A stretch of 64,000 bases of DNA from Poa pratensis. Taxonomy: Eukaryota > Streptophyta > Magnoliopsida > Poales > Poaceae. This document shows positions 63,701 through 64,000 of this stretch, one piece after another (position 1 is the first letter of the stretch; each line of letters begins with the position of its first letter). The stretch is taken from the NCBI GenBank assembly GCA_947311845.1, contig CAMZMU010000111.1, positions 15,462,630-15,526,629 on the forward strand, written 5' to 3'. Both the position numbers and the translations under genes were made by a program. Below the pieces are notes generated by a model. That model searched no databases. It had not been told where the DNA came from and was given only the letters and a program-made list of their open reading frames with translations.

Positions 63701-64000
63701 GCTACTGATGCGATTGAAGTTATGCCCATGGGGGAAATAACCAATATTGTTAAAGAATTGCTGTTATGTGGCTACCAGCCTGATCATGAGCCATTTCTTT
63801 CTATGCTTCTACAAACCTTCAGAGCATCCAAGTTGCTAGAATTGAAAACGAAGTCAAGGATATTTATCCTGAAAGGACGAGCGATGATGGGATGCTTGGA
63901 TGAAACCCGCACACTGAAGTATGGAGAAGTATTCATTCAAGCTTCTAATAATGCAAATGATCATGGCAAGTTTGTTGTAACTGGAAAAGTTGTCGTTGCC
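60793..64000 (+). CDS. RDR1-like: RDR1-like RNA-dependent RNA polymerase, copy 2, partial at window end, one-base deletion
   Basis: Exon 1 is 60793-61319 and exon 2 starts at 62282 after TTTCTCAG. Exon 2 is open for 573 codons to the last base of the window, so the gene continues beyond. N-terminus MSDKTLQISGFPSTVNANHV is RRM-like. Exon 2 holds DDQWTRTTDFTPSASIGQSY, FSDGIGTISAEFADEVS and FTPSAFQIRYGGYKGVVAVD, all RDR1-type; the catalytic DLDGD would lie past the window. Near 61264-61266 the exon has GG where copy 1 has GGG, shifting the last 18 codons of exon 1 into a stop at 61312-61314. Skipping this, exon phases match copy 1. Compared with copy 1, 21 bases (seven codons) are absent near 62327. 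Either this is a second, nearly intact pseudogene or the missing G is a sequence error. Confidence 0.9.
61868..62189. mobile_element. Stowaway-like MITE in RDR1 copy 2 intron, 322 bp
   Basis: Left end CTCCCTCCGTTCCAGTTTAA and right end GAATTTGGAACAGATGGAG are imperfect inverted repeats, with TA at 61866-61867 and 62190-62191. Copy 1 lacks it at the matching intron position, so it inserted after the gene duplication. Confidence 0.8.

Overview
This is nuclear DNA from a grass, most likely a member of the wheat tribe (Triticeae) or a close Pooideae relative. The grounds are spliced plant genes with GT-AG introns, Stowaway elements with CTCCCTCCGT ends, CACTA elements with CACTAGTGG ends, and an LTR family opening TGATACGTCTCC that is typical of Triticeae. 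All family names rest on reading the sequence and on general knowledge; no database was searched.

Host genes. (1) A complete 11-coding-exon gene for a MAP70-type microtubule-associated protein lies at 25593-31069 (+). (2) Two tandem, same-strand copies of an RDR1-like RNA-dependent RNA polymerase gene follow. Copy 1 (34028-38559) keeps its full exon layout and the catalytic DLDGD but carries two nonsense codons and at least three frameshift sites, so it is a pseudogene. Copy 2 (60793 to past the window end) is open for its last 573 codons but has lost one base at the end of its first coding exon. The two copies share a promoter/5'UTR-intron arrangement and are separated by about 21 kb of nested transposons.

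Mobile elements, left to right: the end of a CACTA element (1-271); a 311-bp PIF/Harbinger-like MITE and a 305-bp hAT MITE linked by a 499-bp tandem duplication (2033-3449); a 1.37-kb non-LTR element (4566-5938); a 5'-truncated LINE (6583-9249); a Stowaway (11172-11332); a complete 12.3-kb CACTA element (11363-23688); a LINE stub carrying a nested hAT MITE (24808-25188); a 5S-rRNA-containing repeat in MAP70 intron 2; a LINE tail just after RDR1 copy 1 (38615-39521); and a tRNA-like SINE (40055-40354). Then an old Stowaway-like element is split by two PIF/Harbinger elements. The first (41705-53900) has a transposase gene broken by a solo LTR and by a complete 8.5-kb non-autonomous LTR retrotransposon, itself carrying another solo LTR. 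The second (53929-59100) looks intact, with a Myb-like gene and a DDE transposase gene. Target-site duplications were found for nearly all of these, so the order of insertion can be read.

How parts work together. The 12.3-kb CACTA carries TNP2-type transposase, a Ulp1-like cysteine protease gene and a small membrane protein on the minus strand, plus two plus-strand ORFs of unknown function that each have a promoter-like region and share the same 714-bp downstream sequence. In the second Harbinger element the Myb-like protein and transposase form the usual two-gene mobility pair. The strongest candidates for something not well described are the CACTA cargo module, the orphan ORFs of the LTR element that lacks gag-pol, the 61-bp minisatellite that is open in all minus-strand frames, and the paired disruption of both RDR1 copies.
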